From: JBGTLW01 sp041743835
GTDB taxonomy: Bacteria > Planctomycetota > Phycisphaerae > Phycisphaerales > Phycisphaeraceae
Assembly (NCBI GenBank): GCA_041743835.1
Contig: JBGTLW010000091.1
Location: forward strand, 1-9,125
Direction of reading: 5' to 3'
DNA length: 9,125 bases
Shown here piece by piece: positions 1 to 4,266 of the stretch. The first letter of the stretch is position 1. Each line of letters begins with the position of its first letter. Under the pieces are notes generated by a model. That model ran no database searches, was not told the DNA's origin, and was given only the letters and a program-made list of their open reading frames with translations. A program made the translations under genes and the position numbers.

Positions 1-69
1 GAGCTACGCCTCGCCGGGCGGTCGCGTAGCGACCCAGCATCTAACCCCCGGCGAGGCGTAGCTCGCCGG
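1..69. repeat. Palindromic intergenic element with 18-bp perfect arms
   Basis: The first 18 bases (GAGCTACGCCTCGCCGGG) are repeated as an exact reverse complement at 47-64. Between the arms sits a second hairpin, GGTCGC-GTA-GCGACC, at 20-34. The right arm can also fold alone: CCGGCGAG (48-55) pairs with CTCGCCGG (62-69) around a six-base loop, so two structures compete. The element starts at the window edge and may be longer. There is no T-tract in either direction, so a simple rho-independent terminator is unlikely. It resembles a REP-type palindrome; no second copy occurs in this window. Confidence 0.75.
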
Positions 70-136
70 CTGGGGTGTGCGAAGTGGAGATGTTTTCGCA
101 AGTTGCTCTCATGGTGACGCTCAACGCATCGGCATC

Positions 137-145
137 TGGCATAAT
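137..145 (+). promoter_or_regulatory. Extended -10 promoter, possibly leaderless
   Basis: TGG followed by CATAAT at 140-145 matches an extended -10 (TGnTATAAT) with one mismatch in the hexamer. No convincing -35 is visible. The hexamer ends six bases before a GTG at 152 that is directly followed by an in-frame ATG at 155, so transcription would begin at or next to the start codon. Confidence 0.45.
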
Positions 146-154
146 GGAAACGTG

Positions 155-577
155 ATGACTGACTTCACCGCCAATGCAAGCGTCGGAGAGCCTTGGTTTG
201 AGGGCAAGGGCGAACACCGCCGCATGGTGGTCCCCGTCCGGCTCACCCAAGAGGTGATCTTCAAGCCGGAGGCCGGCGGACGCATCGGTAAAGAAGTGCG
301 GGAGGAGCATGAGCAGCCGGCGGCCGGTTCGGACAGGAAGCCGACCATACGCATCCACACCCGCACCACCCGCACGATGACGATTGACGAGACGTTTGAG
401 ATGGCCGCGGCCGACTCGCAATCCTTCGCCCACGGCGGGGTCAACGACGGCTGCGACATGCACAGATCATGGCGTCCCCGCACCGGCAGCGGTGCGACCG
501 GCCGCGGCAGCAGCTACGAAAAAACCTTCGACGACGGCAGCACCTGGGCGACGCTGTATCGTTATTCCGGTGACTGA
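155..577 (+). CDS. Hypothetical protein, 140 residues
   Basis: I do not recognise this protein. The ATG at 155 (or the GTG at 152) is preferred because a -10-like hexamer lies just upstream. The open frame extends back to a GTG at 77, but that would put the promoter inside the gene. The product is soluble-looking, with no signal peptide or membrane segment. It is rich in charged residues (for example KEVREEHEQ near residues 47-55) and in Thr/Arg (HTRTTRTMT, about residues 69-77), with a Gly/Ser-rich tail ending in a YEKTFDDGSTWATLYRY stretch. Large overlapping minus-strand frames cover the same bases; the plus frame is chosen for its promoter and ordinary composition. It lies in a region that looks like a decayed island, so it could be element cargo. 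Coding status is moderately supported; function is unknown. Confidence 0.5.
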   Translation: MTDFTANASVGEPWFEGKGEHRRMVVPVRLTQEVIFKPEAGGRIGKEVREEHEQPAAGSDRKPTIRIHTRTTRTMTIDETFEMAAADSQSFAHGGVNDGCDMHRSWRPRTGSGATGRGSSYEKTFDDGSTWATLYRYSGD

Positions 578-836
578 TGCGGCGCGTTGAATCATCCTTG
601 TGCCCTTCGGCTAAGCGTCACGCCGGGGCTGGGATCATGGCGGCGGGTGTTCACAACTGGACGCTGCCGATCCCGCCGGCGTAGATGCTCCCCTACGCGA
701 CCCATACCCCGAAGCGGTGAGCCCCGATGGGCAATGCGCCATGGATGCTCACCTCGGGGAAGAGAGCAAGCATGGGCTGGTTAATTAGAACGCGAACAAA
801 AGGCTTGACTTTATTGCATATTAAGAGGTATATTAA
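578..836. other. Structured, gene-free leader region before the toxin-antitoxin pair
   Basis: No convincing gene is seen. Two foldable blocks are present. In the first, GGC (609-611) and AGCGTC (614-619) pair with GACGCT-GCC (660-668), with CGCCG/CGGCG (621-625/641-645) nested inside. In the second, CCCCGA (707-712) and GGTGAGC (716-722) pair with GCTCACC-TCGGGG (747-759), leaving AGC bulged. From about 781 the base composition changes sharply to AT-rich up to the start codon at 837. A frame from a TTG at 587 is Arg/Pro-rich and lacks a ribosome binding site, so it is not called. Confidence 0.6.
805..836 (+). promoter_or_regulatory. AT-rich leader and possible autoregulatory operator of the toxin-antitoxin pair
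   Basis: TTGACT (805-810) is a good -35 match. TATATT (829-834), 18 bases downstream, would be the -10, but that puts the transcript start inside the coding region just after 837, so the -10 assignment is doubtful. The heptamer ATATTAA occurs twice (818-824 and 830-836), 12 bases apart, on either side of AAGAGG (823-828), which is a good Shine-Dalgarno sequence eight bases before the ATG. Paired AT-rich half-sites over the ribosome binding site would suit binding by the HTH partner encoded downstream; this is inference. Confidence 0.4.
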
Positions 837-1157
837 ATGAAGCCCATGAACCCCAACGCCCGCCGCGCTTTGCAGACGATCCGCCGGAGTGTGGCCGAGG
901 GCCGCTACCGGGTTTTGCGGCACTTCACCCGGCGCATGGACCAGCGCGGGCTATTCTGGGCCGACGTGCTGGCGGTGCTCGATGACCCCGCCGGCGTGCG
1001 GGATGACGGGCTGGACGATTACGGCCGGCCCAAGTGGATCATTAACGGGCAGGCTGCCGACGGGCTGGAACTCGAACTGGTCGCGGCCTTGGACCGCAAC
1101 GACGCCGGCGAACTGACCGTGTTCATCACCCTCTACTGGGAAGGCCGCAAACCATGA
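837..1157 (+). CDS. DUF4258-domain protein, probable toxin of a type II toxin-antitoxin pair
   Basis: This 106-residue basic protein has the pattern of DUF4258: a central RHFTRRMDQRGLFWADVLAVLDDP segment (residues 28-51), where a conserved-looking His is followed by a helix and Arg-Gly, then RPKWII (64-69), and a closing beta strand VFITLYW (95-101). DUF4258 proteins are small, often have an HTH gene next to them, and are generally regarded as RelE/ParE-like toxin candidates; the activity of this one is not shown. The ATG at 837 is chosen for the AAGAGG eight bases upstream; a second in-frame ATG at 846 is possible. Its stop overlaps the next gene's start (ATGA at 1154-1157), so the two are translationally coupled. 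Toxin-first order recalls mqsRA and higBA. The family call is fairly sure, the toxin role less so. Confidence 0.7.
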   Translation: MKPMNPNARRALQTIRRSVAEGRYRVLRHFTRRMDQRGLFWADVLAVLDDPAGVRDDGLDDYGRPKWIINGQAADGLELELVAALDRNDAGELTVFITLYWEGRKP

Positions 1158-1576
1158 GCAAGCCCACACCCCCCAAGCGCCGAGGCCGACCGCGCCCCGA
1201 AGACGTTCAGCGCCCGGACGTGCCCTACACGATGAAGCTCCCCGACGGCCGCACGCTCTACGTTGAAGTGCCCGGCCGTTTCGCCGAGCAGGACCGCAGC
1301 GGTGAAGTGGCGTTCACGCCTGAGGGTGTCGCGTTTCTGGACCGCATCCGCGCCCTGACGATGCCGCTGGACACCACACCCCGCCCCGCGTTCATCACGG
1401 CGCTGCGCGAAGGGCTGGGCATGAATCAGGAGCAATTCGGGGAACTGGTCGGCGTGAACAAGCTGACCGTCTCCCGCTGGGAGCGCGGCACGATGACCCC
1501 CCGCGATTCGACCCTGCAACGCATCCGCCAAGCCGTCACCAAAGCCAAGCGGCGCGGCATCACCCTGGCCGGATAA
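1154..1576 (+). CDS. XRE-type helix-turn-helix protein, probable antitoxin and autorepressor
   Basis: The 140-residue product has three parts. The N-terminal tail (residues 8-16) contains RRGRPRP, which matches the core of an AT-hook, a minor-groove-binding motif. The middle (about 20-60) is predicted strand-rich (YTMKLPDGRTLYVEVPGRF) with no zinc-binding cysteines, unlike MqsA. The C-terminal part (about 78-128) is an XRE/Cro-type HTH: LREGLGMNQEQFGELVGVNKLTVSRWERG is the classic pattern, with the recognition helix near residues 103-110. It overlaps the DUF4258 gene by four bases. The likely role is to bind and neutralise that toxin and repress the operon at the AT-rich leader. The AT-hook together with the AT-rich operator would be an unusual combination. 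The HTH call is firm; the antitoxin role comes from context. Confidence 0.75.
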   Translation: MSKPTPPKRRGRPRPEDVQRPDVPYTMKLPDGRTLYVEVPGRFAEQDRSGEVAFTPEGVAFLDRIRALTMPLDTTPRPAFITALREGLGMNQEQFGELVGVNKLTVSRWERGTMTPRDSTLQRIRQAVTKAKRRGITLAG

Positions 1577-1598
1577 CCCACACCCCGAGGAACAACCG

Positions 1599-1748
1599 AT
1601 GGCGAGCATTAGCACCGACACGGCGACGGGGCGTCGCACGATTCGTTTTCGCGGGGCGTTTGCGGACGATTTGAGACAATTAGAGATGGCCGGAAGCGTC
1701 CCGGAAAAGATGACCCCAACGGGATTTGAACCCGTGTTACCAGGATGA
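1599..1748 (+). pseudogene. Truncated integrase (tyrosine recombinase) N-terminus running into the tRNA gene
   Basis: A 49-codon frame starts at ATG 1599 with a good Shine-Dalgarno (GAGG, 1587-1590), 22 bases after the HTH gene. Its first residues, MASISTDTATGRRTIRF, resemble the usual start of planctomycete phage-type integrases (MASISTD...GRR.I.F); this is from memory of the family, not a search. After about residue 20 the resemblance stops. The last third of the frame (MTPTGFEPVLPG) is only the antisense of the tRNA-Glu gene. No arm-binding, core-binding or catalytic (R-H-R-Y) domain remains, so it cannot be active. Position and orientation next to a tRNA 3' end fit an integrated element that has lost most of its integrase. 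It could instead be an unrelated short ORF. Confidence 0.5.
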
Positions 1749-1784
1749 AAACCTGGTGTCCTGACCTGGCTAGACGATGGGGCC
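1711..1784 (-). tRNA. tRNA-Glu, anticodon TTC
   Basis: Read on the minus strand, the 74 bases fold into a full cloverleaf. The acceptor stem is GGCCCCA with TGGGGTC (one G-U pair), discriminator A. The D-stem is GTCT with GGAC. The anticodon stem is CCAGG/CCTGG with loop TTTTCAT, giving anticodon TTC at positions 34-36, which reads Glu GAA/GAG codons. The T-stem is ACGGG/CCCGT with loop TTCAAAT. The 3' CCA is not encoded (TCT follows the discriminator), so it must be added after transcription. The start GGCCCCATCGTCTAG is typical of bacterial tRNA-Glu. The 3' end faces the putative island. Confidence 0.95.
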
Positions 1785-1825
1785 GGGGAACCCGGGGTGG
1801 CTTGGGCCTGTGGCCCGGGGAGGAG

Positions 1826-1853
1826 ATTGTAGCGGGATCGGCGGGATCGGCAA
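1826..1853 (-). promoter_or_regulatory. Probable promoter of tRNA-Glu
   Basis: On the minus strand, TTGCCG (1853-1848), a 16-base spacer and TACAAT (1831-1826) form a reasonable sigma-70-type promoter, with transcription starting around 1819 and a leader of about 35 bases. The spacer and -10 edge overlap a tandem 9-base duplication (GCGGGATCG twice, 1832-1849 on the plus strand). The promoter is divergent from that of the lipoprotein gene. Confidence 0.45.
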
Positions 1854-1892
1854 CCTGACAGCCCCGCATCAGGCGACGATCTGCCAAGGCGC

Positions 1893-1921
1893 TTGACACG
1901 GCGAGCCGGGGGATCGACAAT
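1893..1921 (+). promoter_or_regulatory. Sigma-70-type promoter of the small lipoprotein gene
   Basis: A consensus -35, TTGACA (1893-1898), is followed by a 17-base spacer and GACAAT (1916-1921), a good -10 match. Transcription would start near 1928, giving a 5' leader of about 34 bases with the ribosome binding site AAAGGA (1947-1952) before the ATG at 1962. Confidence 0.65.
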
Positions 1922-1961
1922 ACGCCTTCACCCGTCCGAATTCCAGAAAGGATCGTGCTTT

Positions 1962-2228
1962 ATGAGTTATACGCGATTGTTGACTGTGCTGGTGCTGTGC
2001 GGCGCGGTGTCCGTGCTGGTTGGTTGCGGCAGCAGTGACGAGGTCACGGCCAAGAAGCTGCGTAAAAAGCTGACCCCCGAGCTGTATTCCACAGCCGAGA
2101 CGCGCGAGCAATTCAAGAACACGATGACCATCGCGGTGGACCACACCACCCGCCAGGCGTCGCACGACCTCCGCTGGCTGCTGCTGCTGGAGCACCCCCT
2201 GCACCTGACCGAATACCCGATCCCCTGA
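1962..2228 (+). CDS. Small lipoprotein of unknown function, 88 residues
   Basis: The N-terminus is a clear lipoprotein signal: basic start (MSYTR), hydrophobic core (LLTVLVLCGAVSVLV) and lipobox LVGC with the lipidated cysteine at residue 22. The mature part is only 67 residues. A charged segment (DEVTAKKLRKKLTPELY, about 26-42) is followed by a likely amphipathic helix (TREQFKNTMTIAVDHTTRQASHDLRWLLLLEHP, about 47-79) and a short tail ending in EYPIP. The protein should be anchored to a membrane facing the periplasm. The ATG at 1962 is fixed by AAAGGA nine bases upstream and by the signal peptide; an upstream in-frame start at 1893 would destroy the signal. It has its own promoter and terminator, so it is probably a single-gene transcript. 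I do not recognise the family. Confidence 0.8.
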   Translation: MSYTRLLTVLVLCGAVSVLVGCGSSDEVTAKKLRKKLTPELYSTAETREQFKNTMTIAVDHTTRQASHDLRWLLLLEHPLHLTEYPIP

Positions 2229-2348
2229 TCGGCTAGCCGGGTGCCTGCCGCGAGAGAAGACCCGCGTGACGCCTTCACGGGTTGTGCGTGTTGGATGAGA
2301 GCACTGGCTTTTACTTCTGCGAGCCATACCCATACCCCGCCTCCTTCT

Positions 2349-2374
2349 CCCCACGCCTTGTGGGGTTTTTTATT
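2349..2374 (+). terminator. Rho-independent terminator after the lipoprotein gene
   Basis: CCCCAC (2349-2354), loop GCCTT and GTGGGG (2360-2365) form a six-base-pair GC-rich stem followed directly by TTTTTTATT. This is a textbook intrinsic terminator, 120 bases after the stop codon of the lipoprotein gene. Confidence 0.85.
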
Positions 2375-2623
2375 GGGCGTTGGCCTGTGAAGCACGAAGG
2401 ACGCCGCTAAGCCGGGGCGTGCCCGCTACGGGGCGAACGGAGCGGGTTCGTGTGCCCGCGTGTGCGGCCCGCTTCGGGGCCGAGTCGGCTCTGATGCAGC
2501 CATTCTCGGACCATCAGCAGCTTGTCACATCTAAGGGTGAACACCTGAAATAGGCGGCGGGGGCACCCAAATCGTGAAGCTTCTCTAACGGTAAGCCGAT
2601 GTATGGTTAAGGGATAACCCTGA

Positions 2624-2646
2624 ATTGAGCCGGGTGGCGGCTCAAT
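2624..2646 (+). promoter_or_regulatory. Perfect 9-bp hairpin in the leader of the PilZ gene
   Basis: ATTGAGCCG (2624-2632) and CGGCTCAAT (2638-2646) are exact reverse complements around a five-base loop. The hairpin lies 45 bases before the start codon and has no T-tract. It could be an operator (inverted repeat) or an RNA stem in the leader; the sequence does not decide between them. Confidence 0.4.
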
Positions 2647-2691
2647 CGTCCGTACCTCGCTGAGAATCAGCAGATACTTCCGAGGACCGCC

Positions 2692-3171
2692 ATGCAGCAA
2701 CCGCAACACCGTGCCATGCAGATCGAGTTGGATCGTCTTGAATCCATGCGCCAAACATCGCCCGAAGTGGTAAGCCAACGGCTGTTCAATCGGTACGTGG
2801 TGCGTGGCGATGCCGAGCTTTGGCCGATCACCCGCACGCAGATCAATCACGAGCCCATCGAGATCAAGCTGCGTGATGTCGCGCGGGGTGGTGTGGGGTT
2901 CGTGGCGGATCGCCCGTTGCGTCAAGGCTCGACGTGGGAGCTCAACCTGCTTCACAGCGGGCTGGTTACCGCGACCCAGCCGATCGTGGTGCGTTACTGC
3001 CAGGAAGTCGGGCAGGAGCTGTTTCTGGTCGGTGCCCAGTTCATCGCGAGCAGCGGGCTGCTCGCTGCGATGGGTGTGGACCCCGCCACGCTGCGCTCGG
3101 ACGAGGTGCAGAAGCAGAGCGACAGCGGGGACGACGAGGAGCAGTTCCTATCGCCCTCAGAAGTCGCGTAG
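2692..3171 (+). CDS. PilZ-domain protein, probable cyclic-di-GMP effector
   Basis: The 159-residue protein has an N-terminal helix (about 1-30), then a PilZ domain (about 31-120) and a charged tail (KQSDSGDDEEQ, 141-151). The cyclic-di-GMP motifs are RxxxR at R34-R38 (RYVVR) and a version of [D/N]xSxxG at D62-G67 (DVARGG), in which the usual Ser is Ala64. A typical PilZ end strand follows (VVRYCQE...LFLVGAQF, 99-117). PilZ domains bind cyclic-di-GMP and change protein interactions, often controlling motility, exopolysaccharide or development; the target cannot be told here because no enzyme or motor domain is attached. The start is supported by GAGGA (2682-2686) five bases upstream. It is not in an obvious operon: a terminator lies upstream and convergent genes lie downstream. 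Confidence 0.85.
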   Translation: MQQPQHRAMQIELDRLESMRQTSPEVVSQRLFNRYVVRGDAELWPITRTQINHEPIEIKLRDVARGGVGFVADRPLRQGSTWELNLLHSGLVTATQPIVVRYCQEVGQELFLVGAQFIASSGLLAAMGVDPATLRSDEVQKQSDSGDDEEQFLSPSEVA

Positions 3172-3211
3172 GTCCTGGCTTTACCAAGACAATATCGGCG
3201 CGTAGAAGACG

Positions 3212-3229
3212 GAGGGATGACAATCCCTC
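3212..3229 (+). terminator. Hairpin after the PilZ gene, weak terminator candidate
   Basis: GAGGGAT (3212-3218), loop GACA and ATCCCTC (3223-3229) form a perfect seven-pair stem 40 bases after the pilZ stop. What follows is GGCTTTGG rather than a true T-tract, so it would be a weak intrinsic terminator. Confidence 0.4.
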
Positions 3230-3254
3230 GGCTTTGGTGGGCTTTGTGTGGTGA

Positions 3255-3283
3255 TGCCGCACAACGTCGGCTGGTGTGCGGCA
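3255..3283. repeat. Inverted repeat between two convergent genes
   Basis: TGCCGCAC (3255-3262) and GTGCGGCA (3276-3283) are perfect eight-base complements around a 13-base loop, between the PilZ gene (plus) and the entericidin-like gene (minus). It may help block read-through in both directions, but there is no T-tract on either side. Confidence 0.45.
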
Positions 3284-3295
3284 CGCTGATCGGGG

Positions 3296-3436
3296 TCAAT
3301 CCGCTGCGTCCTGGATCGCTTCGCCGGCGGCCTCAACGTCTTCGCCAGCACCTTCCATGGTGTTGCATGCGGGGAGGCTCAGCGAGATCGCGGTGATGAA
3401 CAGACCCAGCACGCCGACCATAAACCATCGTTTCAT
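3296..3436 (-). CDS. Entericidin-like small lipoprotein, 46 residues
   Basis: The minus-strand product begins with a short basic start and a hydrophobic core (MKRWFMVGVLGLFITAISLS), then the lipobox LPAC with Cys24. The mature peptide of 23 residues, CNTMEGAGEDVEAAGEAIQDAAD, matches the entericidin EcnA/EcnB pattern (CNT.xGaGeDv...G.aI..aa). Entericidins are tiny membrane-anchored lipoproteins, described in enterobacteria as an antidote/bacteriolysis pair linked to stationary phase and osmotic stress; in other phyla their role is unclear. Length is normal for the family. The start is set by GGAG (3448-3445) eight bases before ATG. It lies 54 bases after the DUF1328 gene on the same strand, probably in one transcript. 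I do not assign ecnA or ecnB, since only one copy is present. Confidence 0.8.
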   Translation of the reverse strand: MKRWFMVGVLGLFITAISLSLPACNTMEGAGEDVEAAGEAIQDAAD

Positions 3437-3490
3437 ATCAATGTCTCCGAAAAAAGGTTACTACGGACCAAGCCGTACACAAGCGGGACA

Positions 3491-3658
3491 CTACTTTCGG
3501 CCGCGGACCATGCCCGCAAGCAACGAGAGCACAAAAAGCACCAGGAAGACGAAGAACAGGATCTTGGCGATCGACACCGCGCCCTCGGAGATGTTCCCAA
3601 AGCCAAAGACAGCCGCAATGATCGCGATCACGAAAAAAACCGCGGCCCAGTACAGCAT
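3491..3658 (-). CDS. DUF1328 family small membrane protein, 55 residues
   Basis: The minus-strand product MLYWAAVFFVIAIIAAVFGFGNISEGAVSIAKILFFVFLVLFVLSLLAGMVRGRK has two membrane segments (about residues 3-20 and 32-50), joined by a short Gly-rich loop and ending in a basic tail. The MLYWA..F.VIA.IA..FGF pattern followed by AKILF..FLVLF is the signature of DUF1328 (YtjA-like) inner-membrane peptides, and the length matches. Their function is not established; they often sit among stress-response genes such as CsbD, entericidin and BON-domain genes. The ATG at 3658 follows a strong GGGAAAGGG Shine-Dalgarno (3673-3665). It is the likely first gene of a two-gene unit with the entericidin-like gene. 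Confidence 0.85.
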   Translation of the reverse strand: MLYWAAVFFVIAIIAAVFGFGNISEGAVSIAKILFFVFLVLFVLSLLAGMVRGRK

Positions 3659-4026
3659 GTTTTACCCTTTCCCTGACCGTCCCGGTTAAGCCTCGCCTCA
3701 CATGAAGCGAGCAGCAACACCCGATATGTACGGATCGTAGCACATGGATAGCTGAAATCCACGCACAATATTGCGTTGCAAATAAGCGCGCTCGAGCATC
3801 GCCGCCAAGTGTTGCCCTCACGCCACACCCCGCAATAACGGCAACGGGACGCGGGACCAACAATTCTCGCGCAATTATATGTCAAAAGGTGGTTTACAAA
3901 ATTATGCCCGCAATTTTTCTGCGGCTGTTTGTTGCGGTGGCATACTTCCCGTGGTCGCAGGAACGAGGCAACGACCACGCGGCGAGGCGAGAGAAAACGG
4001 ACCCGAACCAGGACCCTGATCGAGTG

Positions 4027-4064
4027 CGGCCTCGGCGTATCCCCTACGCCGGGCCGTGCTTTTT
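4027..4064 (+). terminator. Strong plus-strand terminator hairpin with no gene in front of it
   Basis: CGGCC-T-CGGCGTA (4027-4039) pairs with TACGCCG-GGCCG (4045-4056) around loop TCCCC: twelve pairs with a single bulged T. It is followed by TGC and a run of five Ts (4060-4064). The minus-strand side has no T-run, so termination would be for plus-strand transcripts. The nearest plus-strand gene upstream is the PilZ gene, about 850 bases away with convergent genes between. Confidence 0.6.
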
Positions 4065-4089
4065 CTCATGCCCATGAAACCCGCCTGAT

Positions 4090-4114
4090 CCGAGCCGCCC
4101 CGTCCCCGAGGCGG
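4090..4114 (+). repeat. Partial copy (left arm) of the 87-base cloverleaf repeat
   Basis: These 25 bases are identical to the left arm of the full copy beginning at 4128, in the same orientation and 38 bases upstream. The rest of the element is missing, so this is a truncated or partially duplicated copy. Confidence 0.8.
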
Positions 4115-4127
4115 GCACGCTACCCCA

Positions 4128-4214
4128 CCGAGCCGCCCCGTCCCCGAGGCGGTCCGACGCAGTCGGCTGCAATGCGAGCTTTGCTCGCACCGCCGCGGGG
4201 ACGCGTCGGCTCGG
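4128..4214 (+). repeat. 87-base cloverleaf-like palindromic repeat, copy 1
   Basis: The outer arms (4128-4153 and 4189-4214) are reverse complements at 23 of 26 positions. Inside are two perfect small hairpins: CCGAC-GCA-GTCGG (4154-4166) and GCGAGC-TTT-GCTCGC (4174-4188). Together they form a three-way junction, like a cloverleaf with two leaves. The element lies 52 bases before the CPBP start. A second copy of the same length and orientation is at 5047-5133, differing at six positions. It codes for nothing obvious. It resembles REP/BIME- or MITE-like sequences. Confidence 0.85.
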
Positions 4215-4254
4215 ATGCTGGCGTTTCTATAGCGCAATCGCCACCAAACTCCGC

Positions 4255-4260
4255 TAGCCT
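4255..4260 (+). promoter_or_regulatory. Possible -10 element of a leaderless CPBP transcript
   Basis: TAGCCT ends exactly six bases before the ATG at 4267, and no Shine-Dalgarno sequence is present. The match to TATAAT is weak (TA....T) and no -35 is clear. The call rests on the same spacing at other genes in this window. Confidence 0.3.
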
Positions 4261-4266
4261 GCGCCC

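Larger units (their letters stand above)
2229..2691. other. Gene-free stretch: 3' trailer, terminator and long pilZ leader
   Basis: I see no convincing gene here. The first part is the 3' trailer of the lipoprotein gene up to the terminator at 2349-2374. The rest (2375-2691) contains a GC-rich hairpin CGGCCC-GCTTCG-GGGCCG (2465-2482) with no T-tract. It also has a weak possible promoter TTGTCA (2522-2527), 18-base spacer, TGAAAT (2546-2551). A small stem GGTTA/TAACC (2605-2619) and the nine-base hairpin at 2624-2646 follow. If that promoter is right, the PilZ gene has a structured leader of about 130 bases. I looked for the conserved parts of a GEMM cyclic-di-GMP riboswitch and did not find them. 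Confidence 0.55.
3659..4266. other. Gene-free stretch between divergent DUF1328 and CPBP genes
   Basis: No convincing gene is seen; frames on both strands are Arg/Pro/Cys-rich and lack ribosome binding sites. The part nearest the DUF1328 gene (3659-3930) is AT-richer than the rest and probably holds its promoter. One candidate on the minus strand is an extended -10, TGC-TACGAT (3742-3734), about 75 bases before the ATG, without a clear -35. Further right are a plus-strand terminator hairpin (4027-4064), a half copy (4090-4114) and a full copy (4128-4214) of the cloverleaf repeat, and the presumed CPBP promoter. Confidence 0.55.

Noticed and set aside
36..44. GTTAGATGC on the minus strand, identical to a typical integron attC core (R')
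   Set aside because: No matching RYYYAAC/GTTRRRY partner lies within the 60-150 bases expected on either side, and the surrounding arms form a different palindrome. The only other GTTRRRY noted nearby (GTTGAAT at 586) is over 500 bases away.
2375..2691. Cyclic-di-GMP (GEMM) riboswitch before the PilZ gene
   Set aside because: The leader is long and has hairpins, but the conserved GEMM bases (for example GCAAACC and the GNRA-type receptor pairing) are not found.
2407..2955. A 182-codon minus-strand frame over the pilZ leader and gene start
   Set aside because: It overlaps the well-supported PilZ gene in antisense, has no ribosome binding site that I can see and no recognisable motif.
3628..3978. 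A 116-codon minus-strand frame upstream of and overlapping the DUF1328 gene
   Set aside because: It is Cys/Arg-rich, in a different frame from the clear DUF1328 product, and covers what should be that gene's promoter region.
3889..4077. A 62-codon plus-strand frame
   Set aside because: It has no ribosome binding site, and its last codons run through the terminator hairpin and T-run at 4027-4064, so it is unlikely to be a real gene.
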